Shown: in pieces, positions 41,499 to 53,938 of the stretch | Numbering within the stretch: position 1 is the stretch's first letter | Layout of the letters: every line of letters begins with the position of its first letter | NCBI GenBank assembly: GCA_951799405.1 | Contig: OX637353.1 | Location: 3,782,001 to 3,846,000, forward strand | Direction: 5' to 3' | From: Agapetus fuscipes | Lineage: Eukaryota; Arthropoda; Insecta; Trichoptera; Glossosomatidae | Length of the DNA: 64,000 bases | Translations under genes and position numbers: made by a program | Notes under the pieces: generated by a model | Told to the model about the DNA's origin: nothing | Database searches by the model: none | What the model saw: the letters and a program-made list of their open reading frames with translations, nothing else

Positions 41499-42470
41499 AA
41501 TAAGAGCTATTGAATCACGGGATTATAATACTAAAATTTAAAGATAACTGATTTATATTTTGAATTTAAATTTGCCGGCGTTATATATGGGCTATATAAT
41601 CACATTTTTATTTATTTATTTAGAACAATACAATAATGGATAGGATACTTCAGAATATAAAAAAATATGAAAATAAATAAAATTACTTATTATTATTATT
41701 ATTATTATTATACGTATTGCTCCAATTACATGCTGACATTAAAAGATACCAAGATTCTAAAATAATAAAATTAGTTTCACTCATAAAAATAAGTAAAGTA
41801 ATAAATAAGATACAGATAGGTAAAAATAGTTGTGCACATTTACCTTTACAATAAATAGATTGCAGAAACTCACACACACACATCCATTTACTCACAATAG
41901 TGATATATATTTAATAGCTAAAAAAATACTAAATCTATTACAAAAAAAAATCAATTTAATTTAAATTTGAAAGACATTTTTGCAATAATACCTAATGACA
42001 TAATTTTAATACTTAGATTTATATTTTCAAACTGCCACAAATTTAAATTTGCTGCCATTATAATAAAGGCTATTTAATAACATGATTTTAATACTCAGAT
42101 TAATATTTTCAAACTGCAGCCAATTTAAATTTACCACCATTTATATATTTCCGGTTCCCCAACCAAAAGCCTAACTAAAAATACAAAATTTAGTGAAAAT
42201 AAATTTTAATTTAATTTAAATTTGAAAGACATTTTTACAATAATACCTAATAACATAATTTTAATTCTAAGATTTATATTTTCAAACTGCCACAATTTCA
42301 AATTTACCGCCATTATAATAACGGCTATATAATATCATGATTTTAATACTCAGAATAATATTTTCAAGCTGCAGCCAATTTCAATTTACCGCCTTGCAGC
42401 CAATTTAAATTTTCCACAATTCATTTATTTCCGGTTCCCCAGCCAAGAGCCTACTGGCGCGAACGTCTCG
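41499..42470 (-). repeat. IR-3 right arm
   Basis: Reverse complement of 32514-33459 over its whole length, ending CTGGCGCGAACGTCTCG. It differs mainly by an ATT microsatellite at about 41686-41712 and scattered substitutions. No target duplication with the left side is visible. Confidence 0.9.
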
Positions 42471-42548
42471 TATAGAGAGCGCGTAAGCAATGGCTGCCAC
42501 AACGCCTAGTGTAAGCAGTTGTTCTATAGCTACTTCATTATAGATATA

Positions 42549-42600
42549 CTAGGGGCGTTGCCCCTGGCTGCTACGCAGCCCAACCCCTTAACATTTGGTG
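42549..42600 (-). mobile_element. Helitron-like 3' end of a second family
   Basis: Minus strand: GGCTGC-GTA-GCAGCC hairpin, then AGGGGCAACGCCCCTAG ending in CTAG with T next. This fits a Helitron 3' terminus unlike Helitron-1. No matching 5' end was found. Confidence 0.45.
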
Positions 42601-42679
42601 AATGTGTATATTGCGCATAGTTTCCTCGCGTTAAAATTCGGAAAACATGTATAATAAAAACATGCAGCATTTGTAAAAG

Positions 42680-43589
42680 AAAATCGACCACCCATAGTTT
42701 AAAAAATGGTTCACTTTGCAGATTTCAGCTGTGTTTCAGGGAAGATTGGCAAGAGTTGCAGGGCTTATATTAATTTGAGATTGGGTTTTTATGTTGTAAG
42801 TCAACATGCATTATGTGTAAGCGTGAACTTATAAATGTCTGCTTGTGGGAATGCATTTAATATGAATCTCGATTGGTATGTATCTTTGCAACTTAGATTA
42901 TAGAACTTAACAAAATAATTTCCTTGACTTATAGGTTAGTATGTGGCTGACCACCCATACTGTAAGAATGGTTTACCATGAAAATTTTATCTCTGTTTGA
43001 GGAAAAGTCGGTAAGAGTTGCAGGGCTTATGTTCATTTAAGATTAGTTTTTTATTTTGTAAGTCCACATGGGGCATTTGTAAGCGCGAACTTATACCTGT
43101 CTGCTTGTGGGAATGCATTTAATATGAATCTCAAATGGTATGTATCTTTGCAACTTAGATTATAGAACTTAACAAAATAATTTCCTTGACTTATAGGTTA
43201 GTATGTGGCTGACCACCCATACTGTAAGAATGGTTTACCATGAAAATTTTATCTCTGTTTGAGGAAAAGTCGGTAAGAGTTGCAGGGCTTATGTTCATTT
43301 AAGATTAGTTTTTTATTTTGTAAGTCCACATGGGGCATTTGTAAGCGCGAACTTATACCTGTCTGCTTGTGGGAATGCATTTAATATGAATGTCAAATGG
43401 TATGTATCTTTGCAACTTAGATTATAGAACTAAACAAAATAATTTCCTTGACTAAAAGGTTAGTATGTGGCTGACCACCCATACTGTAAGCAATGGTTCA
43501 CCATGCAAATTTTATCTCTGTTTGAGGAAAAGTCGGCAAGAGTTGCAGGGCTTATGTTCATTTGAGATTAGTTTTTTTATTTTGCAAGT
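42680..43589 (+). repeat. Tandem SINE-A array, 262-bp period
   Basis: One diverged copy (42690-42900), then units starting with TAGAACTTAACAAAATAATT at 42901, 43163 and, slightly changed, 43425. The last runs into the N gap. Units share private changes (ACCATGAAAATTTTATCTCT), so they multiplied by local duplication, not by separate insertions. Confidence 0.88.
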
Positions 43590-43789
43590 NNNNNNNNNNN
43601 NNNNNNNNNNNNNNNNNNNNNNNNNNNNNNNNNNNNNNNNNNNNNNNNNNNNNNNNNNNNNNNNNNNNNNNNNNNNNNNNNNNNNNNNNNNNNNNNNNNN
43701 NNNNNNNNNNNNNNNNNNNNNNNNNNNNNNNNNNNNNNNNNNNNNNNNNNNNNNNNNNNNNNNNNNNNNNNNNNNNNNNNNNNNNNNNN
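43590..43789. other. Assembly gap (200 N)
   Basis: Exactly 200 N bases, a placeholder size. It interrupts the tandem SINE-A array, so array length is unknown. Frames spanning it are meaningless. Confidence 0.99.
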
Positions 43790-43879
43790 TCAAATAACCC
43801 TTATTTTGAGGAGTTTTTTTAGATCATAAAGTTTTTTTAAATACCTACCTATTAATTTTTGCATGGCATGGTTTTTGCC

Positions 43880-44850
43880 CTCTGTGGTTTTTGCTGAAAG
43901 ATGAATGGTGTGCGCACAGCCATGTTGGAAATGTTGACAGGTGGTCAGATTCATATTCTATCCTTCCCTTTTAAACGCCCTCCAATTTCAATTATTCTCA
44001 AAATTAGATCCCTCCTTTGCAGCCTCTCGCATTCGGGAAAGAGCGTGGATCTGGTTTGGATTCCCAGCCACAGTGGAATTGTGGGTAACGAAGTGGTAGA
44101 TGGCTTTGCCAAAGAAGCTATCCTGACCGGTATCCCCGGCCTTCCGTTTCTCTCCCCTATGGACCTTATTCCATCATTTAAGCACTCTCTTCGAAATGAA
44201 TGGAGTGAGTTATGGTCATCCACATGTTCAACAAAGGGAAAGTGGTACGCTGGCATCCAGCCATCTCTTCCTAATTCCCCATGGTTTTGCAATTATTCTA
44301 TTAATAAACAACAAATTTCTACCCTTTGTCGCATAAGAATTGGCCATTGTTGCTCTCCACCTCACCTTTTTAAAATTAATGTTGTTGATTCTCCATTTTG
44401 CGACTGTAAAACCGAAATAGGCGATTTAGACCACATTTTCTTTAACTGCTCTCACCATTTATATCAATTGTATTTTCTTTTTCTAAGAACTGGCGTCTCC
44501 ATTCAATATCCTGTAAATGTTTCCTATCTTTTATCCCTAAATTTGAAATCCATTAACCTTCTGTTTCTAAAATTTATTTCCCACAACAACATAAAATTAT
44601 AATTTACTTTACCCAAAAAAACTCCTTAGTTAATTTTCTTTAATTCCCTCAAATAATGTTTTACAAGCGTTTTTTTGTTTTTTGTTTTTACTCTTTTTGC
44701 TTTTTATTATTGCTTAAAATCAAATGTGTGTATCGTGACCATTGAAGCGTATCCTTTTACCATCATCCAAAATCCCCACTCAGTATACTTGACACTGGCG
44801 CCCCTGCTCTCCGCGGGATTCGCCAAACAGAAGAAGAAGAAGAAGAAGAT
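43880..44850 (+). pseudogene. LINE 3' end: RNase H and Cys-His C-terminus
   Basis: The 233-codon frame at 43901-44602 begins in the middle of a domain. DLVWIPSHSGIVGNEVVDGF is the C-terminal motif of RNase H as found in I-, R1- and LOA-type LINE ORF2 proteins. Downstream CDCKTEIGDLDHIFFNC is the zinc-binding-like end common to these ORF2s. The 3' UTR carries GCGCCCCTGCTCTCCGCGGG and ends in an AAG repeat at about 44831-44850. The RT and endonuclease parts are absent, perhaps hidden by the N gap. The frame is intact to its end. The element lies in the same direction as MAK16 and stops about 150 bp before its start codon. Confidence 0.75.
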
Positions 44851-45007
44851 TCATTGAGGTTATGTTCATGATGTGCTGTGATGATGTGTTCATGTTTCGA
44901 TACACGCCTATTCTGTCATCTGTGATACACGCGTGGTGTAATTGCAATATTTCAATTGTGTAAATATTAGAAGAAATTGTAAACGGTGCATCCGAAATTA
45001 TTAAAAA
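44851..45007 (+). promoter_or_regulatory. Probable MAK16 promoter and 5' UTR
   Basis: 157 bp between the LINE tail and the MAK16 ATG. It has no clear TATA box and is unlike any repeat in the window. The start site cannot be placed by eye. If the gene starts here, its promoter is very short or extends into the LINE. Confidence 0.4.
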
Positions 45008-48000
45008 ATGCAGCATGACGATGTAAGTATACAGGGAAGAATAATGTGATTCCGGGGTTGTGTATGTTTTTTACAAATGCTGGATTGTAGCCAATGCTGA
45101 ATGTTTTATTTATTTCAGGTTGTTTGGGGCATCATCAACAATACCTTCTGTTCACACAAAGTAAAGTAAGTAAAGCTTTTTGTGTGTTACACCATTCAGT
45201 TCACAGTAATTTCCTTGGAGATACATTTATTTAAAGCCATTATTAATGCTAAAATACCAATGTTAGGTTAAGCTTTATTTTGGAAAACGTAATGAGTCCA
45301 AGCCGGAAGGAAAATTGCGAAGTCACCCCACAGGATGGCTGCCCGAATAGTGTTTTGTATTTCACTTTATTGCTAAGGACTCATAATACCTAGCCCATCC
45401 AATCTCCCTGGTATCTTCTCCCTGGACACTCCTCTACTACGTGTTATATTGTCTGGTTAATACTGTCTGCAGTAGTTATCCATCCCTCTCTCCAAGACAA
45501 CTCACATTGATTTTGTTGATTTCAGCACTAAAACGCAGAAGTTCTGCCGCAATGAGTACAGCTTGACAGGCTTGTGCAACAGGCACTCGTGTCCCCTGGC
45601 CAACAGCAAGTACGCCACAGTGCGGGAGGAGAATGGAGTCATCTACCTGTTCATGAAGACAGCAGAGAGGTCAGCTGCAATGTTACATCTTGTTAATAAA
45701 TAAATCAAAAAGTGTTTGGTATATTTGTTTCAATATACAGCCAAACTCAGTTATAGCGATCACAGAAAAGCAAGTTCACCACAAAAACTTACTTTTCGTA
45801 TGGCGATCCATAATTTCAATTCTCTGTGCCGTTGGTTGCGTCACTTTGTCAAAGCTTTCAAATTGTTGGCTCCTGCTCAGCCAATAACTGCACAGCATCT
45901 GGTGTCGCCCTGTGGATCTCAATGTAGTCTCCCCTGTATCTTCTAACTGGACACTCGTCCACAAAGTGTTTTATGGTTTGTCGTTTGTGCCACAGTCGCA
46001 CTCCAGTGAATCATTCAGTGCCATGAGAACTCAGTGCTATGTGTGATCTAAGCATATGATTGATTATTGCAAACTGCAGTGCAAGCATCAATTCATCTTA
46101 TTCTATATTTTCAGATCCATGTTCCCGAGCAAGCAATGGGAAAAGGTGAAACTGTCTCGCAACTTTGAAAAAGCCATCTATCAAATAAACGAAAATCTAC
46201 TCTTTTGGCCGAGCTTTGTAAAATCAAAATGCAAACAGAGGCTGTTGAAGATAACCCAGTACCTGATCCGTATGAGGAAAATTAAACTACGACGAGTGTA
46301 AGGAAACATAACGTGATTTTGTTCTAATCTATCGATCTATAGTTGTTTATCAAAGTGGCAAAAATATATTAACATTTACTGCATACTCACAAGCTAACAT
46401 ACAAAAGTTCACCCTTTCAAATGACACACATGCACTTACAAAATAATGCAATTAAATGTTGATATATCCTTGGCTCAGTTTACACCCACAAATATTTTTT
46501 GAATAAGTTTCGATAGTGACATCAAGCAAGATGGCCGCTCCGAAGTGACAGATGTTGGCAATTTTGATATTATGATGATGGTTGAATTGTGTCCTGATTT
46601 CTGACTATTGGTCAAACTGATTTGTCAGACATTTCCACTTCGGAGTTAAAATGTCTGAAAAGTCAAAGACAATAATGCTACGGACTCGAAAACTTTGGTA
46701 GGTATTTAATTTTTTTTATGTATTTAAAACTCGAAAACTTTTATTTTCTGTGAATACCACAGAGTGAATAATAAAAACAAATTGGAACATATAAAATAAT
46801 TGTTAACCCATTGAAAAGAAAAACAAAGTAGGTAATAATTTAATTGAGTTTGTTCTTAATTTTGGATTAAAAACAATTTTACTTCACAACGGTGTTTCTT
46901 TCAATTGCAACGTTTTAATTATGAAATGATTTTGTGAAACTTTTCACGGAAGAAACATGTTAATCAACAATTTTTATAAGTCGTAAATAATTTCAGTCGT
47001 AAGGGAAGTTTTAAATTCAATGCTGGTCTCGGCAAATAAGCGCCAAAAACAATGACACAATATAATGTTAACACAATATTATAATACCAATGCAATATTA
47101 ATGACACAATAATTGCAATATTGCATTCTGTTTCATAAAAATATTTTTGAGGTTAAGAACCCGTAATATATTTCCACAACTAACATTGGAATATTCAGCC
47201 AGTTTGTACAACACCGCGATGAATTTTAAATTATCTGTATGATTTTTTTTTTTACTGACGCATATTTTAACTTAACACTTATTAAAAGGATTTAATTCCT
47301 ACATTATTTTAATCCCATTCGATGTTTGAATAAACCGCAACAGCTAAATGCCATTAGAAGAAAAAGACTCTGTTTTGTTCAAAAAATATTTTGTTCAAAT
47401 GTGTGTGGAGACGGAGAAACCGATAGTTGCCGCTAAAAATTGGTGTCTGACGTCATTATCAAAACTTATTCAAAAAATATTTGTGTGTCTAAACTGAGCC
47501 TTTGAATCTTAGATTAATATATATTACTTAAGATAACTTGAAGAGTTTGCTTATACTTGTAGGAAGCAAATAATTCCTATACAAAGGAAAGTTGAAAGAA
47601 GAGAACGCAGGAGAGAGGAGAAGGCACTGGTGGCTGCTAGGATTGATAATGCTATTGAAAAACAACTCCTGGATCGACTCAAAAAGGGAACCGTAAGTTT
47701 TTGTACCATGTTGTATCGTACAGAACAAAAGTCTAGATTCATTTTACCTGTACCAAACTGTTAAAAAATTAAGAAAAAATGCATATATTTATTTATTTAT
47801 TTAACTTTTGATACTTTTTTCAGTACAACGACATTTACAACTTCCCTCAAATGGCATTCGACAGCGCCCTGCAGGCTGAGGAGATTTCTGGAGAGAGTGA
47901 GGATGATGATGAAGAGGATACTGATAAGGAACAGGAGATGGAGATGGAGCCAGAGCTGGAGAAGGAATTACGCAGAACCACCACAACCACTGACGAGTTT

Positions 48001-51000
48001 GTTGAAGCTGATAGTGACATGGAATCTGATGAGGTATGCCTTTTCACACATGACGTATTCTGCCCAGTTTGACTGTTTTTTTCTGATACTAGATTGGATG
48101 TTCAGTAGGGTATGGGAATGTACAGAAGCTTTCACACGATTTGTCCTGTCTGTTGATCTCTTCCTGATCATGATTTTACATTTTTAAATGCTGGTAGCCC
48201 TTTTCTTGTGCTTGTTTTACGGAGAAAATGTTGTTTTGTTGGTGAATCGAATAATAGCGAGTATTCGCTACAACCCTTCTATATTGTACAATTTATTAAG
48301 CAACCATTATTCACTTTACTCCCGGATAACTTTGAGATGTTTGTCAAAACCGGTAAGCCTGAACGGTGAGAGGGCTAAAGCCTTCAACTCAGTAAGGAGT
48401 TAGCAGCGGTCCTGAGCAATGTAAGAAATGGCCAGTGTGGAATTTCCAGAAAATAATGAGACACCTATATTTTAATGAGTTAGCTAAAATACTGTGAACA
48501 GGGGTGTGCATTCCATGCAGGCACATATAGACAAAATATTTATTATGAAATATATTTGCCTCTACACTATTCACGCACCTGTATAAAGTATCTTATTATT
48601 CACCTTTACTGTTAATTTTTCAGAAATTGAGTTTTTAAAATGTAAATTTTTCATTAACTTTTCCATATTTTTGCAGGCATTGCAATATATTCTATGTATT
48701 TTCTGTTGTTATATTCAGTTACTAATTTAGATTCTGCTGTGATATTCGGCGCTACCAACTCATAAAATGAATGGGATCATTCGTATTTCTTTCACAAAAT
48801 ACTCATTCACTTAGGGGCCGTCCATAAATTACGTCATCGATTTTGGCCGATTTTCGACCCCCCCCCCCCCCCTACAATCATCCTATAGTCATTATCTAAT
48901 GATCCCCCCTCCCCCTCTTGCTGTAATGATGGATGAGCTTAATAATTAATAATGTTATATTACTTACATAATATTTAGTATATTTTGTAGAAATTGGTAT
49001 TTACAAGAACGACGTCACTTTTGGTACTCGTACATCATTTGCCATCATCTGCAGACCAGACTCCCCCCCCCCCTTAATGCGAATGACGTAATATATGGAC
49101 AGACCCTTATAACATAACCTCCCTGGCATCACTTTTCACTTGAGATACACCAATTGTGTGTTTTTTAACAAAATACAAAATAAGAAGCACAATCAAAACA
49201 ACACAGTTAACCCCATAGTTAATTTTCAAAAGTAATATTCAAGATGGCACTGTTAGATCCATTTTCAACCGTGTTCATTATTACCCATGTAAAACTGCAT
49301 ATGGGTATCGCCGTCGAAATTTGTACCTTTTGTCTTGTGCGTGTGTCGGCTTATGATTTTCAGTTTTTTCATAAAAACTGGTGATGTCTACTGAATTCTA
49401 GATTTATTAGAGTAAAATATTTGAAAAGCGTATCAAAATACAAAAAAAATCTGCAAAAAGCATGAAGTGGCGATATAATTAAAAAATAAAACAAAATCGC
49501 CTTTTTTCCATTCTCATACAAATTTTACATGTCGGCAATCCTTTTTGACCCTTTGATGGCAAGATACGATAAAAAATAGTCAAATTTTTATAAAGTTGAG
49601 TATTTTTTTCATATACCTTGGTAACGTATCTTTTGTTTTCTGTACTAGCTACAAGAATATTTATTTATTTATACACTAAATATTAGTTGCTAATGGTTGT
49701 CTCCATTTTTGGTTCCGAAATTTTTCTTTTAGTGTGTTACCATTTTCATTGAAACTGACAAAAATCTTGCATCCCTAAGGCCCGGTAGTTTCATCGTTAG
49801 CATATGCGCCTAATAGCATAAAAATGACTTACTATAGCTTAAAATCTTAAAAACCGTATTTTGAAATATGCTTTAGCAAGAAAATAGTCTAATAGCAACG
49901 ATATTTTTGCTAGCCAATCTTGGGGAGCATACATTTTATGCTTTAGCTAATTCCAATATGGCGTCTTTTCTCATCTGTTATTTACAGCGGCTTTGTAGTT
50001 TTGAGTCGAATTTTAGCAATTATTCCCTTAGGAAACACACAATATTTACTTCAATTTTGTCATGGAAAGCAACGGGTCAGATGTCGAAAGAATTACTGAT
50101 TATGTTTGTAGGTGCAAATCAAAAATATTTCGTCTCCCTCAATGTCTCCGAGTATTTTGTAGGAACGCGGAAGAATTCACTCGGCACAACGCCGTTTGAA
50201 ATTATTGGCAAGCAAATCACAACGGATTTATGAACCTATCTACAACACAGTTTGTAAAATTCGTTTTTTAATGCCTCACTAAATGTTTTACGCACATATA
50301 ATTTAAAATCATATATTATCATAGTGCGCCATCCTTGTTGGTGCATTGCAGGCGGACGTCAATATGTCAATATGGCATCTGACAGTTATAAAAAACTACC
50401 ATAGACAAAAAAAATCTTGAATTCGTGGCTGTTGACCATATTATTTATGTGGCCAAATGCAGTATTTTAGGTTTTTTTTACATTTTTCAAGTTTTGTCAC
50501 GATGGTAGCCATGATGGTAGCAATGCAATTACTTCGGGTATCTTCGGTATATACTACAGATAGCCTATAGGCAAAATGCGAATGAAAATACTGTTTTGGT
50601 GTTACTATAGCATATCTCGGGCGTAAAATATGCTATATAAACTACTTTAGCTTAAAATGTGAAAATACCGGCCCTAAGTATTTTTTCGCGTATGGTAACT
50701 CTTTGATGCAGTATGGAAAACACAAAAAAACTGATTCGCTACCTTCATTTTCTTCTGAGAGGGTCTACGTCTCAACCGTAAACTTGTTGTGATTGTTTTG
50801 AGTGGGATTTAGCTTGGAATTATTAGGGTAAATATCGGAATCTGTTGTCAATTGTGTATTCTCTACTTAGAGACATTAGTGCTTCTTAAGATTGTGTGTT
50901 TTTATAGTCGCTGGTATTATTAATTTTCAAATAAATAAATTTCACAATTATGTCGTGCGTGTTTTGTATTGACGAACGTTAGCGTTACCGTTACCGCGCT

Positions 51001-52959
51001 ATGTCACATTTGTGAGATTAAGGCATATTAATATTGGTTAAAAAATTATACTTACTTAAAAAAAAAACGCAACTAAGCTACACATATAGCGTAACTTCTT
51101 GCCGCGTTATCCCCGAAGGGGTCGCAAAACTGAAAATCATTAGGCGACACACGCACAAGACAAAAGGTACAAATTTCGACGGCGATACCCTTTTGCAAAG
51201 TATAACCTATTTGTTTTTAGCTAAATATTCTCAATTTTATTTTTATTTACATTTTGTATTCTTTTTGCAGGAGAGTGACTCAGGAGTTAAAGAAGAAGTT
51301 TCTTTGGGGAGCGACTTTGAATCTGAAACATCAGATATTGAGGTATGATTATTTGTTATGTACTTTTTATTGATTATGGACTCACCAATTTGGATTTATA
51401 TATTTTTTCTTGGCGAGTAAAATTTTCGGACTATGACTAAGGTCCTTAGCAGCCGATAATTTTATTCTTTATTTATTTACTTATTTATTTATTATTTATA
51501 CACTAGCAGCTAAGGCTGATGCGTGTATATCACAGCACTCGAATGTGTAATAAACATTAAAAAAACCATTATTGTTGATGTGTTTGTCCAATCTGTTTTT
51601 AAACACATTCACTGAAGGTGCACTAACTATATCTTCAGGAAGTTTGTTCCAAGATGTGACCACACGATTTGGGAGGATGTTTAGGGTTGCTTGTACTAGG
51701 TTTTTTTGCGATCCTGAGCAAATTCCCTCTCATACGTCCAGGCGGGTTCATGGAGTAGATGTTTCTTAGTCCTGGTGCATTGTAATGCCCACTTAATATT
51801 TTGAATGTTTCAATCAGGTCTCCGCGTTGTCTGCGCTGTTCAAGTGTAGTCAAACCGAGTTCTTTCAGTCGCTGTTCGTATGTCATGTCTCTGAAGTTCC
51901 ACACCATTTTTGTTGCTCTTCTTTGTACTCTTTCCAAGAGTTCAATGTCTTTTTTAAAATATGGACTCCATATCTGGAATGCATATTCAAGCATAGGTCG
52001 TACATATGACTTGTATATTCTTAAGAAAAGATCTTTATCAATGTGAAAAAAAGCTTTCCGTATTGTGTACAACATTGAATTAGCTTTTTTTGTAATTATG
52101 AAAACTTGTTCATCCCACTTCAGGTTTTCTGTTACAGTTACTCCTAGGTCTTTCTGCGATTTCACGCTATGCAATATTCTCGATTCAATGGTGTACTGTA
52201 GTTTAGGATTATTACTTCCCACATGCAATACCGTGCACTTCTCAGCATTTAAAGAAATCAGCCATTCCTTGATCCATTGGACAATGCGATTTAGGTCACT
52301 TTGTATCTCATTGTGAACTATGAGGGGGTTCCCCATAATTTTTTTTTTTGTACCTTTCTTAGTAACCCAGCCACGTGATGTCAAAATTTCATTGTCCATA
52401 GAAATTATGCCGTGCCCATTATGGTTTGACAATAATGATGATGAGTTTTTACAGTGCCCTTTCGTGATATAGTCACTCCTTGGGTGCTCGTGCAAATGAT
52501 GCCAGAAATTGCTGGTCTCCAGTGGATTTGGTGGTCTCCAGTGGCTTCCCATGGTATTCTATCTCTCTCCCATGATGAGGCAGGTGTTTCTAGGCCAGAG
52601 GACCAGCAACTGCAAACACACATTCTCCAAACACAGTTTTTACTCTTCTTACCGATTTTTCAATCTGTGTTTTGGCTCCGATTCCTATTGAGCGCAGTGT
52701 TAGGTTTTTTTCAAGGGTGACAGGCTTAATTAGATCAGCTACGTATTCAGGTGTTGTTTCAAATAGAGCTTTATGGACCATCGCGCACACTTTAAACTCG
52801 ATCCGCTCTGAAACTTTATGATTTATCCTTGACTTAATTTTGCAGGATGTGGCAAGCAAGATAGTTAAGATGAAGGGCAAGGAGAAACTGAGGAAACCGA
52901 GAATTGAAATTGAATATGAGACAGAACCCGCTACATCAAGAACCAGAGTGAAGCATTGA
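45008..52959 (+). CDS. MAK16: MAK16, nucleolar 60S-ribosome biogenesis factor (8 exons)
   Basis: Exons: 45008-45022, 45119-45165, 45526-45669, 46115-46297, 47563-47692, 47824-48033, 51271-51342 and 52846-52959; together 915 nt, 304 residues plus TGA. All introns are GT-AG and phases agree. The start MQHDD corresponds to MQSDD of human MAK16 (about 300 residues). Conserved blocks: [76 protein letters not shown] and TYNDIYNFP. Residues about 180-260 are acidic, and the end has the EIEYE motif. The N-terminal part is an L28e-like fold followed by the Mak16 domain. In yeast and humans the protein joins early pre-60S particles in the nucleolus. Introns 2, 3, 4, 6 and 7 carry transposon pieces, but every splice site looks sound. 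Confidence 0.96.
45290..45480 (-). pseudogene. LINE C-terminal relic in MAK16 intron 2
   Basis: On the minus strand a broken frame reads [15 protein letters not shown], the end motif of Jockey/I-type ORF2 proteins (after the C-x-C-G part). It is related to the relic in intron 3. Confidence 0.5.
45800..46015 (-). pseudogene. LINE C-terminal relic in MAK16 intron 3
   Basis: The minus strand reads [10 protein letters not shown], then a stop, then [16 protein letters not shown]: the C-x-C-G ... H ... CP pattern of ORF2 C-termini. The sequence TCTTCTAACTGGACACTCGT is shared in diverged form with intron 2. Confidence 0.55.
46320..46462 (-). repeat. SINE-A fragment in MAK16 intron 4
   Basis: Diverged tail and 3' half only (TCTAATCTATCGATCTATAG, then GCATACTCACAAGC). 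Confidence 0.5.
46472..47500. mobile_element. Harb-1, full length, in MAK16 intron 4
   Basis: 1029 bp with ends GGCTCAGTTTACACCCACAA and TGTGTGTCTAAACTGAGCC. It is opposite in orientation to the copy at 26072-27185 and similar throughout. Flanking bases are CTT and TTT, so the 3-bp duplication has decayed or the exact ends differ. Confidence 0.85.
48814..49106. mobile_element. PIF/Harbinger-like MITE in MAK16 intron 6
   Basis: Ends GGGGCCGTCCATAAATTACG and the inverse of GGGTCTGTCCATATATTACG; TTA lies on both sides (48811-48813 and 49107-49109). C-rich runs follow each end. The 3-bp TWA target suggests Harbinger. Confidence 0.78.
49779..50674. mobile_element. PIF/Harbinger-like MITE in MAK16 intron 6
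   Basis: Ends GGCCCGGTAGTTTCA and TGAAAATACCGGCCC; TAA at 49776-49778 and 50675-50677. CATATGC and TAGCTTAAAAT words occur near both ends. The 896-bp interior has an unassigned 108-codon frame (49907-50233) but no DDE transposase motif. Confidence 0.82.
51058..51128 (-). repeat. SINE-C 3' fragment in MAK16 intron 6
   Basis: AACGCAACTAAGCTACACAT and CTTGCCGCGTTATCCCCGAA in reverse, about 140 bp before exon 7. Confidence 0.7.
51485..52552 (-). pseudogene. LINE RT C-terminal region in MAK16 intron 7
   Basis: A frame of about 300 codons on the minus strand. Motifs: [12 protein letters not shown] (after the RT catalytic part), [46 protein letters not shown] and [18 protein letters not shown]. 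These are typical of the thumb and C-terminal region of CR1/Jockey-type RT proteins. The last codons continue in another frame to about 51490, where an AT-rich tail (AAATAAATAAG type) ends the element. It lies antisense to MAK16. The YADD part is lost. Confidence 0.78.
52575..52842 (-). pseudogene. Second LINE C-terminal fragment next to MAK16 exon 8
   Basis: The minus-strand frame reads [26 protein letters not shown], then LTLRSIG and [10 protein letters not shown]. This P-x-Y(L/V)-x-D-L ... LRS ... F-x-VAGPxxWN order is found near the end of CR1/L2-like ORF2 proteins. It ends only a few bases from the exon 8 acceptor. Confidence 0.6.
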
Positions 52960-53013
52960 AATCAAGTCCTAAACATTCATGTTTGATGTATCATAATATT
53001 ATGTAATTTAAAT

Positions 53014-53019
53014 AATAAA
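53014..53019 (+). terminator. MAK16 polyadenylation signal
   Basis: AATAAA 55 bp after the stop codon, the first canonical signal in the 3' UTR. Confidence 0.75.
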
Positions 53020-53147
53020 CTGAACTATTTCCAATTATGGATTTTTTTACTCATATAAGGGTGTGTGTTTCAACAATAGCTTAGGAGAATTTAAATGTAA
53101 CAAAAAACTATGTGCTTGGCTCTGAGAAGTACACGAGTAGTTATAAT

Positions 53148-53662
<515 letters not shown>

Positions 53663-53938
53663 TCTACTTATTCTATAAAATTCAACGGCCTCCCCATACA
53701 AAATAAATGTGCGTTAATGGATGAAAAACTGAAGAACTCCTGAACAGATGCACGTCATATTCACAATAAATATTGTTTAGAACTTCGGATGTGCATCCTC
53801 ATCATTAAAAGATTTTAAATTGTTGTTTTTTAAATAAATAAACATGATCGATCACAACACCTTTTTATGTAAAACCTATGCGTGAAACAAAATTCATTTT
53901 GACATTCGAATTTCAAATAAATTGCCAGCACTTCCTTG
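53663..53938. other. No gene seen
   Basis: AT-rich spacer between the microsatellite and SINE-A. No frame of note. Confidence 0.45.

Noticed and set aside
32514..42470. Maverick/Polinton with long TIRs
   Set aside because: No DNA polymerase B, integrase, ATPase or capsid frame is present in the interior; length and arms alone are not enough.
43465..43822. Frames running through N bases
   Set aside because: The gap has no sequence; such frames have no meaning.
47851..48187. Alternative frames over MAK16 exon 6
   Set aside because: Shadows of the acidic exon; only the frame joined in phase to exons 5 and 7 matches MAK16.
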